64,000 nt of DNA from Spirochaetia bacterium (GCA_900767955.1 CAAGBC010000018.1:1-64000); one strand, 5' to 3'. Counted from the first letter of the stretch, positions 35,474 to 44,995 are shown. The notes: generated from the letters alone by a model not told the origin. A program made the numbers and translations.

Positions 35474-37195
35474 ATGAAAATTATTGCTTTTGTTTTTACT
35501 TTTTTTATAGCTAGTAACATTTTTGTTTTTTCTCAAGAAACTGAATCTATTGCAGCAAGTGAAGTTGTTGCATCTTCAGAAGTTCCTGTTGAAGATGTTG
35601 CAGAAGCTGTTGCAACAGCAAAAATCGCAGAAAATTCTGCAGCTGTTGATTCTTCAACACCAAAATTTGATTATCTTGCAGAAGATTATGAATTTGAATT
35701 TATTGAAATTCCTGCAGCTAAAAGACCAAAAACTATTAGTGAAGAAAAAATCACAGAAGCAAAAAATAAAGATGAAACAGAAACTTCCTTTGATGAAACT
35801 GTTGAAGTTATTAAATACGGAACTTCAACTGAAATTACAAGCATTATTGATGATGTTTTAAAATCTGAAGACCCTCGATATGCGGATTCCTTTTATGATT
35901 TATTTAAAAGTACAAAAAATATAGATATTCGATGTAAAATATTAGATTTTTTTGCTAAGGCAGAAGACCCTTGTTTGGAAGATTTTTGTGTAGATGTTCT
36001 AAATGACCCTTATGATTTACCACTTAAAGTTATAGAAAGTGTTTTTAAATATGTTTCTGCTGTAAAATGCAAACTTGTTGCTCCTGCTGTTGTTGAAATA
36101 TTGGAATTGGGAAAAGATGAATATTTTTTAGGTGCTATAACAACTTTAGGTGATGTTGGTGGACCAAGCGAAGCTTTATATTTGGCAGAATATTTAGAGC
36201 GAGATGATATGACTTTGCCTCAGCGACAAGCTTTAATGCGTACACTTGGTCAAATGTGTGCTATTGAAACTTGGGATAAACTTGTTGAAATTGTAAATGA
36301 TGAAGAAGAAAACTCTTTTGTTAGAATGTATGCTGCAGAAGCTCTTGGAAAAATGAAAAAAGAGGAAGCTGTTCCAATTTTGGTAAAATTATTTGAAGAA
36401 GGCGACCCAAATATGCGTCAATATTGTGTAAAGGGTTTAAGTAATTTTTCAAATAATGATGAAGCTAAGGCTGTTATTTTGCAAGGAATTCGTGATGAAC
36501 ATTACAAAGTTCGTGTTGAATCAATAAAAACCGTTGCTGAATTAAACATAACAGAAGCAGTTCCATTTTTGACTTATAGAGCAACAAAAGATGCAGAAAT
36601 GGTTGTAAAAAAAGAATGTTTTCCTGTTTTGGCAAAACTTGATACAGAAGAATCTGTTGATTTTTTAATTAAGCAAATTACAGATGCAAAAGTTAGTGAT
36701 AATGCAAAACTGATGGCTTCTTCTGCATTAATGGAAAAAGGAACAAAAGGCGAAAAAGAAATTATAAACCTTGCAAAAGAAACTTTAAAAGATGATAAGC
36801 GTAAAAAACTTCGAAGTGAATTAGGTAAACTTTTTGCAAAATATGCTCGTCCTGCATATTCAGAAATTTGTGCTTCTTATCTTCAATCAAAAGACACAAC
36901 TACAATATCACAAGGTATTGATATTTATAAAAACGGTCGCTATGAAACCGCTCGAGTTACTATTGAAAAAATTGCAAGAGATAAAAAAACTGGTGCAAAC
37001 GGTAAACGGGCAAGAAAGATTTTAGGAATTTCTGATGAAGAAGTAGAAACTAAAGATGATTCCACATCTGAAAAATCAACAGATAAAAAAAATACGGATG
37101 ATAAATCAAATAAATTGCAAACTAAATCAGATTCTTCTAAAACAGAAGCAAAACCAACTGATGTTAATAAAAAATCTGAATTAGATGCAAAATAA
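35474..37195 (+). CDS. Exported HEAT-repeat protein
   Basis: A 573-residue periplasmic or surface protein. The N terminus is a signal peptide (MKIIAFVFTFFIASNIFVFS). Residues about 20-110 are acidic and low in complexity. Residues about 115-480 contain HEAT/PBS-lyase-like helical repeats, for example SFVRMYAAEALGKMKKEEAVPIL and HYKVRVESIKTVAELNITEAVPFL. The tail (about 500-573) is Lys/Asp/Ser-rich. HEAT repeats act as protein-binding scaffolds, so a scaffold role in the envelope is likely but not proven. Start at 35474 is chosen for AAGGA upstream and a proper signal peptide. It is convergent with the helicase gene. Confidence 0.82.
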   Translation: MKIIAFVFTFFIASNIFVFSQETESIAASEVVASSEVPVEDVAEAVATAKIAENSAAVDSSTPKFDYLAEDYEFEFIEIPAAKRPKTISEEKITEAKNKDETETSFDETVEVIKYGTSTEITSIIDDVLKSEDPRYADSFYDLFKSTKNIDIRCKILDFFAKAEDPCLEDFCVDVLNDPYDLPLKVIESVFKYVSAVKCKLVAPAVVEILELGKDEYFLGAITTLGDVGGPSEALYLAEYLERDDMTLPQRQALMRTLGQMCAIETWDKLVEIVNDEEENSFVRMYAAEALGKMKKEEAVPILVKLFEEGDPNMRQYCVKGLSNFSNNDEAKAVILQGIRDEHYKVRVESIKTVAELNITEAVPFLTYRATKDAEMVVKKECFPVLAKLDTEESVDFLIKQITDAKVSDNAKLMASSALMEKGTKGEKEIINLAKETLKDDKRKKLRSELGKLFAKYARPAYSEICASYLQSKDTTTISQGIDIYKNGRYETARVTIEKIARDKKTGANGKRARKILGISDEEVETKDDSTSEKSTDKKNTDDKSNKLQTKSDSSKTEAKPTDVNKKSELDAK

Positions 37196-37210
37196 TTTTT
37201 AATTTTTGTT

Positions 37211-39784
37211 TTAATCTTTGTATAAAGATGTTAATAATCTGTATAAATTATTAATTTTTTCTAATTGCTCATCAGTAAAGACTTCTGTTTTTTCTGCTAA
37301 AGTTTCAAGAGATGAAAGGCTTTCATTTAAGGCTGTTATAAATCCTCTTGAAACTTTGTACCAATAATTTCCGTTGTCATCAGTAAATAAACAGATAAAA
37401 CCGTATTCTCTACTTTTTTTCTTTGCAATAGCAACTTTTAATACATTTTCTAAAGAAGAAACTAAAAGTTCTGTTGTGTCTTTTTCATAAATATTTATAT
37501 TTAATTTTCTGTTCCAATCTTTTTCATCAATTGGGCGCAAATTTAAACTTTTTGCAAGTTTAATGATTAACTCTAATTTTTCCCCTGTTAAAAGTTCGTA
37601 ATTATTTGAATAAATAATTTTTCCTTTTAAGTCGCTTATTTGTTTCATTTGTTTAGAGTTTAAATCATTAGTTGTTGCATAGATGAATCTATCAAATGAA
37701 AGTTGAACTTGTTTTTTGCCTTTTACTTTCTTTATATCAAAAGTTTGGTTACCAAGTGTAATTGAATCGCTAGAAACTTTTATGCCAGATATAGTTTCGT
37801 CTTTTTGAAGTTTCTGTTTTGACTCTTTTTCTTTTTTGGAAGTTTTTTCTTTTTCATTTGTTTTTTTATCTTTTGGAGATTTTGTGTTTTCTAAAAGATT
37901 TAGCAGCGTTGGTGAAATTTGATGTAATAATGATTTTGTCAAAGGAGAAACGCTCATTGCATACATTCTTGATGTGCGAACAATTTCTCCTGCAACGATA
38001 AATAGGGGATCTTGTCTGAATAATACAGAACCTGGATGAATACAAATTTTATCTGCTGTTAAACTTCTGTATGTGTTTTTTCCTGTGCGAATACAGACAA
38101 ATTGTATCATTCCAGATGCGATACAACATAAATAATCGCCTTTGTTTCCTCCGCCCATAATTGGAATGTTCATTTTAGAAACAATATCTTTAAGCTGAAC
38201 ATTAATATTTTCAATTTCAGCCATAACTCTGTCATCAAGATAATTTTTTTTACAGAATTTTTCTTTGTCAGGTGATGATGTATAACCTTTAAAAATGTTT
38301 AAATAAGAAACAAAATCGCCTTGCATATCTCTAAAGTTGTGATGAGCCTTTCGGGCTTCCATTTCTTCACCTTGAGGAAGTAAAAACGGAGAATTTGCAG
38401 ACAAAAAAGCCGCTGCAATTAAAGCTTCTTCAAGTACATTTGGATATTTCATTATTGCTTCAATAATAATACGGCTAATTCGTGGCTCAAGTGGAAATTC
38501 AACCATTAATTTTCCGATGGAAGAAAGCGTATTATCGCTGTCCAAGGCTTTTAGCATATTCAAAGTATCAACAGCTCCAATAATTCCTTCTATTCCTGGA
38601 GGAGAAATAAAATCAAAATTCTGGAAGTCTGTGATTCCCAATTCTGCCATGCGTAATACAACTTCACTTAAGTCAGTTCTGTAAATTTCTTCTGTTGTAT
38701 ACATTGGTCTTGTGTCGTAGTCTTTTCGGGAATACAAACGATAACAAATTCCTGGTTGCGTTCGTCCTGCACGACCTTTGCGTTGGTTACAGCTTGCTTT
38801 TGAGATTGCTGTTTCATTAAGACTTGATGTGAATGTGCGTGGATTATAGAAATTTAATTTTGCTAAACCTGCATCAATTACTGTTGTTATATCGCTAATT
38901 GTTACAGATGTTTCTGCAATATTTGTTGAAATAATAACTTTCTTTTTTCCAAAAGGAGCTGGGGCAAAAACTTTTTCCTGTTCTTCTTTTGCTAAACGAC
39001 CATACAAAGGAAGTGTGTGAATTTTTCTTGAAAAAGGGGAATGATCTAGTTTCCATAAACAATCTTTGATGATTTTTTCACCAGGTAAAAATATTAAAAT
39101 TCCACCTGGTTCATTGTTTGCAAGAATTCTATCAACTGTATTGCATATTTTTGTAAGTAAAGCATCTGTTGCGGCTTCTGAAATAGTACTTGCAGGTATT
39201 GACGGTGTATCGTAAACAATTGTAACAGGATAAGTGATTGTATCAATAGTAACGATTGGGCATCCATCAAAATATGCACTAAAGGCTTCGGCATTCATTG
39301 TTGCAGATGAAACAATTACTCTAAAATCTTTGCGTTCTGCTAGAACTCTTTTTAAAAGGCCCAAAACAAAGTCAATATTTAAACTTCGCTCGTGGGCTTC
39401 ATCGACCATAATTACAGAATATTTAGAAAGCCATGGATCAAGCTTCATTTCTTGCAAAAGAATTCCATCTGTCATTATTTTAATTTTTGTAGTTGCATCT
39501 GTTTTATCTTCAAAGCGCATTTTGTATCCAACTAATCCTGGATATGTTGTGTTTAATTGCTTTGAAATAAATTCGCTAACAGACAATGCTGCAATTCTTC
39601 TTGGTTGTGTAACAGCAATTGTTCCAGATTGTGCATATCCAGCTTCATAAAGGATAACAGGAATTTGTGTAGTTTTTCCTGAACCTGTTGGACTTTGCAC
39701 AACAATAACTTGATTATCTTTGAGAGTATCTAATATTCTTTGTTTTTGTTCGTAAACAGGCAGTTTTTTATATTCTATTGCCAT
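37211..39784 (-). CDS. DEAH-box ATP-dependent RNA helicase, HrpA-like
   Basis: An 857-residue superfamily 2 helicase of the HrpA/HrpB group. Motif I is QSPTGSGKTTQIP, motif II VDEAHERSLN (DEAH), motif III SSATMNAE, and motif VI QRKGRAGRTQPG. The helicase-associated winged-helix and HA2 domains follow from about residue 380. Between about 655 and 690 there is a Lys/Glu-rich linker, and the last 170 residues are unlike E. coli HrpA, whose full length is about 1,300. The start at 39784 follows AAAGGA; the frame from 39844 adds 20 residues overlapping the CapA-like gene. The RNA substrate is unknown. Confidence 0.88.
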   Translation of the reverse strand: MAIEYKKLPVYEQKQRILDTLKDNQVIVVQSPTGSGKTTQIPVILYEAGYAQSGTIAVTQPRRIAALSVSEFISKQLNTTYPGLVGYKMRFEDKTDATTKIKIMTDGILLQEMKLDPWLSKYSVIMVDEAHERSLNIDFVLGLLKRVLAERKDFRVIVSSATMNAEAFSAYFDGCPIVTIDTITYPVTIVYDTPSIPASTISEAATDALLTKICNTVDRILANNEPGGILIFLPGEKIIKDCLWKLDHSPFSRKIHTLPLYGRLAKEEQEKVFAPAPFGKKKVIISTNIAETSVTISDITTVIDAGLAKLNFYNPRTFTSSLNETAISKASCNQRKGRAGRTQPGICYRLYSRKDYDTRPMYTTEEIYRTDLSEVVLRMAELGITDFQNFDFISPPGIEGIIGAVDTLNMLKALDSDNTLSSIGKLMVEFPLEPRISRIIIEAIMKYPNVLEEALIAAAFLSANSPFLLPQGEEMEARKAHHNFRDMQGDFVSYLNIFKGYTSSPDKEKFCKKNYLDDRVMAEIENINVQLKDIVSKMNIPIMGGGNKGDYLCCIASGMIQFVCIRTGKNTYRSLTADKICIHPGSVLFRQDPLFIVAGEIVRTSRMYAMSVSPLTKSLLHQISPTLLNLLENTKSPKDKKTNEKEKTSKKEKESKQKLQKDETISGIKVSSDSITLGNQTFDIKKVKGKKQVQLSFDRFIYATTNDLNSKQMKQISDLKGKIIYSNNYELLTGEKLELIIKLAKSLNLRPIDEKDWNRKLNINIYEKDTTELLVSSLENVLKVAIAKKKSREYGFICLFTDDNGNYWYKVSRGFITALNESLSSLETLAEKTEVFTDEQLEKINNLYRLLTSLYKD

Positions 39785-40944
39785 ATAATATTTTCCTTTG
39801 TGCTTTCGCAAATTTCTTTTCGTTTTTGAATGTAAGTTGCCCATTTTTTTCTGTCAACTTCATTTAAGTAATCTATAAAATCTTGGTCTAATTTTTTTGT
39901 TACAAATTCCCAAGCTGTATTTATATAAGTTGTGATGTAGTAGGGCTTTGTTTCATTTATTTTTATTCCAGAAGCATCTTTTTCTAGTTTTACAAAAAAT
40001 AAAAGTCCGTCCCCTGTATATTCTCGTTCATTAAAAGGATTTTCTAATTGAGGTTCCCAACGCTGACCGCTAATTGTGTTCCCGTTGGCGTACATAATTA
40101 TTTTGTTTAATTTGTTAGTTTCTTTGTTTCCGATAATTTCTCTTTCTTGAATTACATGAGGATGATTTGCCCAAATAATATCAACGCCGTTATTTAATAA
40201 TTTATGGAAATATTCTTTGCGTTTTTTTGTTACTTCTGTGACATATTCAGGTTCTTGCGTGTGAACAGAAAGAATAAATAAATCACAGTTAGTTTCCGTT
40301 TTGATTTTGTTTACATAATTTATAAAATTATTTCTTCCTTTTTCTGTATATGGAACATAATTAAAATATGCTTTGTAGTCATTTCTATTTAAAATTTCTG
40401 TTACTGCGCAGAAAACAATTTTCCAATCTTTGTGATAAATAGTGTTATATGAAATTTCTGAATTTTTAATTTTATTAAGTCCGTTAAAGTAAACAGGTCT
40501 TTGAGTGTTTTTACGCTCTTGATGAATTTTTTCTGTCCAACTAATTGTATTCATTATTCCTTGCAATGCTTGGTCGTTGGAATGATTGTTTATAGTTGAA
40601 AATACATTAAATCCAGCGTTTATTGCGGCTAAAGGATATTGTTCTTGCATATTAAAATTAGGATAAGTAGAAAAATCTAATGTATTATCAATAGGAGATT
40701 CTATATTTGCAAAGGCAAAATCGCTTTTTTGAATTATATCTTTTGTGTCTTTCCAAATTTTGGAAAAATCTTTCATTGAAAAATTTGGACGATGAGCCAT
40801 TATATCACCAGCAAATATCAATGAAAGTTCATTTTTGTTTTGTTCTACAACATCTATACTTGTATCAGAAAGTTTTGATGTTGTAGAACAGCTTGCGAAG
40901 AAAATTAAAATTGTTATAACAAATGCAATTTTTAATTTTTTCAA
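39775..40944 (-). CDS. CapA/PgsA-like lipoprotein (metallophosphatase superfamily)
   Basis: A 389-residue CapA-family protein; relatives take part in poly-gamma-glutamate capsule formation. LSLIFAGDIMAHRP opens the metallophosphoesterase-like domain, followed by FAFANIESPID, TINNHSNDQ and DIIWANHPHVIQ, the expected metal-ligand set. The N terminus is a lipoprotein signal with lipobox FFASC. I start it at TTG 40944 because AGGAAA lies upstream and the signal peptide fits; the ATG at 40995 would overlap pta by 44 nt. It lies 7 nt after pta and overlaps the helicase start. No ligase partner gene (CapB/CapC) is in view. Confidence 0.8.
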   Translation of the reverse strand: MKKLKIAFVITILIFFASCSTTSKLSDTSIDVVEQNKNELSLIFAGDIMAHRPNFSMKDFSKIWKDTKDIIQKSDFAFANIESPIDNTLDFSTYPNFNMQEQYPLAAINAGFNVFSTINNHSNDQALQGIMNTISWTEKIHQERKNTQRPVYFNGLNKIKNSEISYNTIYHKDWKIVFCAVTEILNRNDYKAYFNYVPYTEKGRNNFINYVNKIKTETNCDLFILSVHTQEPEYVTEVTKKRKEYFHKLLNNGVDIIWANHPHVIQEREIIGNKETNKLNKIIMYANGNTISGQRWEPQLENPFNEREYTGDGLLFFVKLEKDASGIKINETKPYYITTYINTAWEFVTKKLDQDFIDYLNEVDRKKWATYIQKRKEICESTKENIIWQ

Positions 40945-40951
40945 TTTTATT

Positions 40952-41974
40952 TTAGTTTCCTGCCTGAACAAGTGTGATTGCAGAAGTAACAACAATATCT
41001 TCTATTGAACAACCTCTACTTAAATCACTAATAGGTTTTGCAAAGCCCTGAAGAATTGGACCGTATGCATCTGCATTTGCAATACGCTGAACAAGTTTGT
41101 AGCCGATGTTTCCTGCGTTCAAATTAGGGAAAATAATTGTATTTACTTTTCCTCTGATTGGACTTCCAGGGGCTTTTTTATCTGTTACATCAGGAACTAA
41201 TGCTGCATCAAGTTGTAATTCTCCGTCAATTAACATTTCAGGTGCTTTTTCATGAGCCATTTTTACAGCTTCTTGAACTTTTAATACAGATTCATTTTTT
41301 CCGCCAGAACCTTTTGTACTGAATGAAAGCATTGCAACAGCAGGTTCAACACCTAAAAGTGTTTTACATGAATTTCCTGCAGCAACTGCAATGTCAGAAA
41401 GCTGTTCTGCATCTGGTTCTGGAACAACAGCACAATCAGAGAAGATTAATAATCCTTCATGGCCTAAGTTTGGATTGTGTGTATCCATAACAAAACATGA
41501 TGAAGCAGTTTTTGAACCTGGTGCTGTTTTGATAATTGTAAGCCCTGCACGAAGCATATCTGCTGTTGATGATAATGCACCTGCAACCATAGCATCAGCT
41601 TTTCCTAAGCGAACCATCATAGCTCCAAATTTCATAGGGTCAAGCATTTCTGAATGAGCTTTTTCAAGTGGCATTAATGGATTTCCGTTTTCATCTACTT
41701 TTTTCTTGCGTAAGTCAAAATATTCATTTGCAAATGCGTCAAGCCAATCTGATTGAGTTGGGTCTAGCGTTGATACATTTTCAAGAGAAACATTTTTGCT
41801 TGCGGCAACTTTTTCAATTTCTTCTTTTTTACCTAACAGAATAACTTCTTTTGCAAGACCTTCTGCCATAATTTTTACTGCTGCTTGAACTGTGCGTTCT
41901 TCAGTGCCTTCTGGTAAAACTAAAGTTTTCTGTAATACTTTAGCTTTCTTTTTCATTTCAGCTACAAAATCCAT
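40952..41974 (-). CDS. pta: Phosphate acetyltransferase
   Basis: Pta converts acetyl-CoA and phosphate to acetyl phosphate, feeding acetate kinase for ATP in fermentation. The 340-residue enzyme is the short, single-domain type. Family landmarks are LVLPEGTEERTVQAA, MVAGALSSTADMLRAG, ASSCFVMDT, LIFSDCAVVPEPDAEQLSDIA, MLSFSTKGSGG, GELQLDAALVPDVTDKKAPGS and FPNLNAGNIGYKLVQR. GGAG precedes ATG. It is first in a reverse operon with the CapA-like gene and the helicase. It diverges from rfbA. Confidence 0.96.
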   Translation of the reverse strand: MDFVAEMKKKAKVLQKTLVLPEGTEERTVQAAVKIMAEGLAKEVILLGKKEEIEKVAASKNVSLENVSTLDPTQSDWLDAFANEYFDLRKKKVDENGNPLMPLEKAHSEMLDPMKFGAMMVRLGKADAMVAGALSSTADMLRAGLTIIKTAPGSKTASSCFVMDTHNPNLGHEGLLIFSDCAVVPEPDAEQLSDIAVAAGNSCKTLLGVEPAVAMLSFSTKGSGGKNESVLKVQEAVKMAHEKAPEMLIDGELQLDAALVPDVTDKKAPGSPIRGKVNTIIFPNLNAGNIGYKLVQRIANADAYGPILQGFAKPISDLSRGCSIEDIVVTSAITLVQAGN

Positions 41975-42041
41975 GATTCACTCCAAAAAAATAAATATAA
42001 GCAAAGTAATAAAACTGTATAAGTTTATTCTTGTTTCTTCT

Positions 42042-42050
42042 ATTATAACA
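42042..42050 (-). promoter_or_regulatory. Extended -10 promoter of pta
   Basis: On the reverse strand this reads TGTTATAAT, an exact extended -10. It is about 68 nt upstream of the pta ATG, and back to back with the rfbA promoter. Confidence 0.55.
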
Positions 42051-42064
42051 CAATTTTTATATAT

Positions 42065-42093
42065 TTGTATATTGTATCTTTTTATGTTATACT
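42065..42093 (+). promoter_or_regulatory. Promoter of rfbA, close to the start codon
   Basis: TTGTAT (42065-42070) and TATACT (42088-42093) are 17 bases apart, and TG at 42085-42086 makes an extended -10. The -10 ends eight bases before ATG at 42102; no Shine-Dalgarno sequence is visible. Confidence 0.6.
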
Positions 42094-42101
42094 TTTTGTA
42101 T

Positions 42102-42977
42102 ATGAAAGGTATTATTTTAGCAGGCGGGTCAGGAACTCGTCTTTATCCAATTACAAAAGCTGTTTCAAAGCAAATTCTTCCACTTTATGACAAACCAATG
42201 ATTTACTATCCGCTTTCTGTTTTAATGCTAGCAGGAATCCGTGAAGTATTAATAATTTCTACACCAAGAGATATAAAGTTATTTGAAGAATTATTTGGTG
42301 ATGGTTCTTGGCTTGGAATGCATTTTGAATACGCAGTTCAAGATAAACCTAGAGGTCTTGCAGATGCGTTTATCGTTGGAAAAGATTTTATCGGAAATGA
42401 TGATGTTGCTTTAGTTTTAGGTGATAATATTTTTTATGGTCAAAGTTTTACTGCAACTCTAAAAAGTGCTGCAGAAAAAATTAAAAATGACCGTGGCGCT
42501 GTAATTTTTGGCTATTATGTAAAAGACCCAACAGCATACGGTGTTGTAGAATTTGATAAAAATGGAAATGTTTTAGGAATTGAAGAAAAACCTGCTCAAC
42601 CAAAATCAAATTATGCTGTTCCAGGGCTTTATTTTTACGACAATTCTGTTGTTCAGATTGCACAAAATGTAAAACCAAGTGCCAGAGGCGAAATAGAAAT
42701 TACAACAGTTAATAATACATATTTAGAAAAAAATGCGTTAAAAGTTGAATTACTAGGTCGTGGAATGGCTTGGCTTGATACAGGAACTTATGATGGTTTA
42801 TTAGAAGCATCAAACTTTATTGCAACAATAGAAAAACGCCAAGGAATGTATGTAAGTTGTATTGAAGAAATTGCTTATTACAATGGATGGATTTCTAAAG
42901 ATGATTTACTAAAACTTGCTTCCACCTACAAAACTGAATATGGTGAATATTTAAAATATATTGCAGAAAAAGAATAA
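42102..42977 (+). CDS. rfbA: Glucose-1-phosphate thymidylyltransferase
   Basis: RfbA (RmlA) makes dTDP-glucose from dTTP and glucose-1-phosphate, the first step of dTDP-rhamnose synthesis. The 291-residue protein opens with MKGIILAGGSGTRLYP, the nucleotide-binding signature, then QILPLYDKPMIYYPLS, LVLGDNIFYGQ, EEKPAQPKSNYAVPGLYFYD and RGMAWLDTGTYDGL. Length is typical. The frame is open much further upstream (from 41892) but the family start and the promoter position both point to 42102. It is followed by rfbC and rfbB with 12-15 nt gaps. Confidence 0.97.
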   Translation: MKGIILAGGSGTRLYPITKAVSKQILPLYDKPMIYYPLSVLMLAGIREVLIISTPRDIKLFEELFGDGSWLGMHFEYAVQDKPRGLADAFIVGKDFIGNDDVALVLGDNIFYGQSFTATLKSAAEKIKNDRGAVIFGYYVKDPTAYGVVEFDKNGNVLGIEEKPAQPKSNYAVPGLYFYDNSVVQIAQNVKPSARGEIEITTVNNTYLEKNALKVELLGRGMAWLDTGTYDGLLEASNFIATIEKRQGMYVSCIEEIAYYNGWISKDDLLKLASTYKTEYGEYLKYIAEKE

Positions 42978-42991
42978 TACAGAGGAAAAAA

Positions 42992-43579
42992 ATGCCTTTT
43001 GATTTTAAGAAATGTCCAATTGAAGGATTATACGAAATTCAGCCTAGAATATTCGGAGATGACAGAGGTTACTTTTTAGAAACATATTCTGAAAAAGATT
43101 TTTTTGAAGCGGGCTTAAAAATGAAGTTTGTTCAAGATAATCAATCAAAATCTTCAAAATATGTTTTACGCGGATTACATTTTCAGACAAAACATCCACA
43201 GGGAAAATTAGTTCGTGCTTTGGAAGGCAAAGTTTACGATGTTGCTGTTGATTTACGAAATGGAAGTTCTACTTTTGGAAAATATTATGGTGTGATTCTT
43301 GATTCAGAAAAACAAAATATGTTCTATATTCCAGAAGGTTTTGCTCACGGATTTTGTGTTTTGACAGAAACTGCAACTTTTGCATATAAATGTACTGATT
43401 TTTATCATCCAGAAGATGAAGGTGGTTTAATGTGGAATGATGCTGTAGTTGCAATTGATTGGGAATCAATAATGCCTGGAATTACTGAAAAAGTAAATCT
43501 TAGCGAAAAAGATAAAAAACACGAACCTTTTAATTTTGATAAAAAATACTTTGATTTAAATGCCAAATGGATTGAATGA
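42992..43579 (+). CDS. rfbC: dTDP-4-dehydrorhamnose 3,5-epimerase
   Basis: RfbC (RmlC) epimerises the 4-keto-6-deoxyglucose nucleotide at C3 and C5. The 195-residue cupin protein has the signature IQPRIFGDDRGYFLETYSE, FVQDNQSKSSKYVLRGLHFQ (catalytic His in GLHFQ), GKVYDVAVDLR, YIPEGFAHGFCVLTETATFAYKCTD and GLMWND. Length is normal. AGAGGA precedes ATG. It is the middle gene of rfbA-rfbC-rfbB. Confidence 0.96.
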   Translation: MPFDFKKCPIEGLYEIQPRIFGDDRGYFLETYSEKDFFEAGLKMKFVQDNQSKSSKYVLRGLHFQTKHPQGKLVRALEGKVYDVAVDLRNGSSTFGKYYGVILDSEKQNMFYIPEGFAHGFCVLTETATFAYKCTDFYHPEDEGGLMWNDAVVAIDWESIMPGITEKVNLSEKDKKHEPFNFDKKYFDLNAKWIE

Positions 43580-43590
43580 GGTAAATTAAA

Positions 43591-44724
43591 ATGACAAAAA
43601 CAAATAGAAAACTAAAAAATATTCTTGTTACTGGTGGAGCAGGGTTCATAGGCTGCAATTTTATTCATTATTTAATGGGTGAATCTACTGCAGGTGGGGA
43701 ATCTTTTACAGATGCAAAATTTAATGGAACTATTGTAAATGTAGATTGTCTTACTTATGCTGGTAACGCAGAAAGCCTGATTGATATTGAACAAAAATAC
43801 GGTGGAAGTCGTTATTTCTTTGAAAAAGTTGATATTTGTGACCGACCTCAAATAGAAAGAATCTTGAAACAGTATGATATTGACACAATTATTCATTTTG
43901 CAGCAGAAAGTCATGTTGACCGTTCAATTCTTGGCCCAGAAGCTTTTATGAAAACAAATGTAATGGGAACTTTTACATTGCTTGATTGTGCAAAGAATTA
44001 TTGGAAAAAAGAAGATGGTTCAATTCGTGATGATGTTTTGTTCCATCATATTTCTACAGACGAAGTTTATGGTTCCCTTGGTGAAACTGGTTATTTCTTG
44101 GAAACAACTCCTTATGATCCTCGTTCTCCATATTCATCAAGTAAAGCTGGTTCAGACCATATTGTTATGGCATATTTTCATACTTATGGTTTGCCAATTA
44201 CACTTTCAAACTGTACAAACAACTATGGACCATATCAATTCCCAGAAAAATTATTACCATTGATGATTTCCAATATTCGTGACGGAAAAAATCTTCCAGT
44301 TTACGGGGATGGAAAAAATATTCGTGATTGGATTTATGTAGAAGATCATAATCGTGGTGTTTGGCAAATTGTAAATCAGGCAGAAGCTGGAACTAAGTGG
44401 AATCTTGGTGGCGAAAATGAATGGGAAAATATTAAATTATTGAACACTGTAATTGATTTAACTTCAAAAGAACTTGGCAAAAATCCTGAAGATGTTAAAA
44501 AGACAATCACATTTGTAAAAGATAGACCAGGACATGATAGACGCTATGCAATTGATTGCACAAAAATCAAAACTGAACTTGGTTGGGAACGCAAAATGTC
44601 TTTTGAACAAGGTTTACTTGCTACAATTAAGTGGTATTTGAATCATTCTGAATGGATTGAACATATTCAGTCTGGTGCTTATAAAGATTGGATTGAAAAA
44701 AATTACAAAGAGCAGGGAAGATAA
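43591..44724 (+). CDS. rfbB: dTDP-glucose 4,6-dehydratase
   Basis: RfbB (RmlB) dehydrates dTDP-glucose to the 4-keto-6-deoxy sugar. The 377-residue short-chain dehydrogenase has the NAD motif LVTGGAGFIGCNF, then IIHFAAESHVDRSI, HISTDEVYGSLG (with the catalytic Thr-Asp-Glu), PYSSSKAGSDHI (catalytic Tyr-x-x-x-Lys as YSSSK) and NCTNNYGPYQFPEKLLP. It is slightly longer than usual because of an insert near residues 28-40. The rfbD reductase that would finish dTDP-rhamnose does not follow; a terminator, a tRNA and a mobile element lie downstream. Confidence 0.96.
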   Translation: MTKTNRKLKNILVTGGAGFIGCNFIHYLMGESTAGGESFTDAKFNGTIVNVDCLTYAGNAESLIDIEQKYGGSRYFFEKVDICDRPQIERILKQYDIDTIIHFAAESHVDRSILGPEAFMKTNVMGTFTLLDCAKNYWKKEDGSIRDDVLFHHISTDEVYGSLGETGYFLETTPYDPRSPYSSSKAGSDHIVMAYFHTYGLPITLSNCTNNYGPYQFPEKLLPLMISNIRDGKNLPVYGDGKNIRDWIYVEDHNRGVWQIVNQAEAGTKWNLGGENEWENIKLLNTVIDLTSKELGKNPEDVKKTITFVKDRPGHDRRYAIDCTKIKTELGWERKMSFEQGLLATIKWYLNHSEWIEHIQSGAYKDWIEKNYKEQGR

Positions 44725-44744
44725 TTTCTTGTCTTTGAAAAAAA

Positions 44745-44790
44745 TACAAAAAAAATTAAAAAAAAATGCATTTTTTTTTAATTTTTTTGT
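44745..44790. terminator. Long A/T palindrome, probable bidirectional terminator after rfbB
   Basis: The sequence is nearly self-complementary around TGCA at 44766-44769: an A8-TT-A8 left arm faces a T9-AA-T7 right arm, with CAT/GTA type closing pairs outside. Roughly 20 base pairs form with one-base bulges. It lies between rfbB and the tRNA promoter. Confidence 0.7.
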
Positions 44791-44797
44791 ATAATGT

Positions 44798-44826
44798 GTT
44801 GACACTATTTAGTGATTTTGCTATAG
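44798..44826 (+). promoter_or_regulatory. tRNA-Val promoter
   Basis: Consensus TTGACA (44798-44803) and TATAGT (44821-44826) are exactly 17 bases apart, 13 bases before the tRNA. This is the strongest promoter in the window, as expected for a stable RNA. Confidence 0.8.
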
Positions 44827-44839
44827 TATAAACATCAAC

Positions 44840-44913
44840 GGGCAGTTAGCTCAGCTGGTACGAGCGTCTGGTTTACACCCAGAATGTCGGGAGTTCGATC
44901 CTCTCACTGCCCA
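44840..44913 (+). tRNA. tRNA-Val (anticodon UAC)
   Basis: A full cloverleaf reads directly: acceptor GGGCAGT / ACTGCCC, D stem GCTC / GAGC, anticodon stem TCTGG / CCAGA with loop TTTACAC (anticodon TAC, valine), T stem GGGAG / CTCTC with loop TTCGATC, and discriminator A. CCA is not fully encoded. An integrase gene lies about 490 bases downstream in the same direction, so the 3' end is the likely attachment site of the element. Confidence 0.95.
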
Positions 44914-44953
44914 CTAACTTCTTTTCTTATAAAGAAATATAAAGCTACTCAGT

Positions 44954-44995
44954 AAACTTATCAGGTTATGTATTAATATAATTTGATAAGTTTTT
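44954..44995 (+). terminator. Terminator after tRNA-Val
   Basis: AAACTTATCA (44954-44963) and TGATAAGTTT (44984-44993) form a perfect 10-bp stem with a 20-nt loop, ending in a T run. If the element is inserted at the tRNA, this terminator belongs to the element. Confidence 0.75.

Noticed and set aside
41892..42101. N-terminal extension of RfbA
   Set aside because: It would overlap pta and add 70 residues not found in the family; the promoter lies within this stretch.
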